Made by a program: the position numbers and the translations under genes. A stretch of 5,704 nt of DNA from assembly GCA_964633205.1 (NCBI GenBank), contig CAZWFN010000252.1, positions 1 to 5,704 on the forward strand, given 5' to 3'. The notes beneath the pieces were generated by a model. It had not been told where the DNA came from. It was given only the letters and a program-made list of their open reading frames with translations, and did not search any database. Of this stretch, positions 5,276-5,704 are shown one piece after another. Each line of letters opens with the position of its first letter. Within the stretch, counting starts at the first letter, position 1. Origin of the DNA: CAYVQE01 sp964633205. Lineage in GTDB: Bacteria; Myxococcota; B64-G9.

Positions 5276-5704
5276 TCAGGTGTCGGCCAGGATGATCTGG
5301 TTGCGTCCCTGCTGCTTGGCCCGGTACAGGGCCTGATCGGCCAGGCGGAACAGCTTGGGGCCCTCGAGCAGATCCGGGCCCAGGTGGGCCACCCCGCCGC
5401 TGAGGGTGATCTCGCCGGCCGGCCGCCCGCCCAGCGAGCGCTCGGCCACCGAGCTGCGCAGCTTCTCGGCCACCCGCTGCGATTCGTCGGCCGTGGCGCC
5501 ACCGGTCAGCAGCACCACGAACTCCTCGCCGCCGTAGCGGGCCACCAGATCCTCGGCCCGCACCCGTTCGCGTAGCTCGCGGGCCAGGTCCTTGAGCACG
5601 TGGTCGCCCACCTCGTGGCCGTGGTTGTCGTTGGCCTGCTTGAAGTGATCGATGTCGAACAGCAGCAACGACAGGCTGCGCCCGGTGCGCCGCTGGCCGA
5701 GCGT
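5276..5704 (-). CDS. GGDEF domain diguanylate cyclase, C-terminal part (runs off the window)
   Basis: The last 142 codons are visible; the gene continues beyond the right edge, so N-terminal sensor domains are unseen. The protein makes cyclic di-GMP from two GTP. Numbering from the window edge, the metal-binding strand is LLFDIDHFK (D17), followed by the nucleotide-contacting ND-NHGH element (25-30), and the signature is RYGGEEF (GGEEF at 58-62), the active-site form. An inhibitory I-site RAED (49-52) lies five residues before the signature, as in feedback-inhibited cyclases. The C-terminal LSGGVAHL, LADQALYRAKQQGRNQI motif completes a typical domain. The frame is open through 5704, so the TTG at 5668 is internal and not the start. 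There is no EAL domain after it. It is followed 28 bases later by the M23 peptidase gene. Confidence 0.93.
   Translation of the reverse strand, partial: TLGQRRTGRSLSLLLFDIDHFKQANDNHGHEVGDHVLKDLARELRERVRAEDLVARYGGEEFVVLLTGGATADESQRVAEKLRSSVAERSLGGRPAGEITLSGGVAHLGPDLLEGPKLFRLADQALYRAKQQGRNQIILADT

Noticed and set aside
4300..5295. A 331-codon plus-strand open frame opposite the M23 gene
   Set aside because: It is a shadow of the peptidase coding sequence, which shows complete family motifs on the other strand.
5276..5668. GGDEF gene starting at the TTG at 5668
   Set aside because: The frame continues through the window edge, and residues before this codon (GRSLSL) belong to the conserved strand of the GGDEF domain.

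Overview
The window is a gene-dense, very GC-rich stretch of bacterial chromosome with short spacers and good Shine-Dalgarno sites. Gene content suggests a proteobacterium: a PilZ protein, a PpiB-type cyclophilin close to the E. coli one, an RpsA-like S1 protein, an M23 endopeptidase and a GGDEF protein. I lean towards Gammaproteobacteria, but a deltaproteobacterial-type lineage cannot be excluded. There are no RNA genes, CRISPR arrays, insertion sequences or phage genes.

Left part (1-1059, minus strand): a small PilZ-domain protein (59-460) and, behind it, a pyridoxamine-5'-phosphate-oxidase-like split-barrel protein (658-1059). The 197-base gap between them (461-657) holds an AT-rich patch and two CRP-like palindromes 31 bp apart, so pilZ probably has its own regulated promoter.

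Centre (1060-4053, plus strand): a 209-base divergent intergenic region (1060-1268) with a 14-bp tandem repeat, then a likely three-gene operon with 30-31 bp gaps. The genes are a five-S1-domain RpsA-like RNA-binding protein, a cytoplasmic cyclophilin, and a secreted paralogue of that cyclophilin made by tandem duplication. The operon pairs an RNA-binding or translation protein with proline isomerases for protein folding on both sides of the inner membrane.

Right part (4126-5704, minus strand): a GGDEF diguanylate cyclase, cut by the window edge, followed 28 bp later by a membrane-anchored M23 peptidoglycan endopeptidase. The peptidase probably starts at TTG. It converges on the cyclophilin operon across a nested GC-rich inverted repeat. 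With the PilZ gene, the window holds both a likely maker and a likely receptor of c-di-GMP, in separate transcription units.

I see no clearly new multi-gene system. The most interesting signals are the paired CRP-like sites upstream of pilZ, the cytoplasmic/secreted cyclophilin pair behind an atypical S1 protein, and the GGDEF-M23 gene pair.
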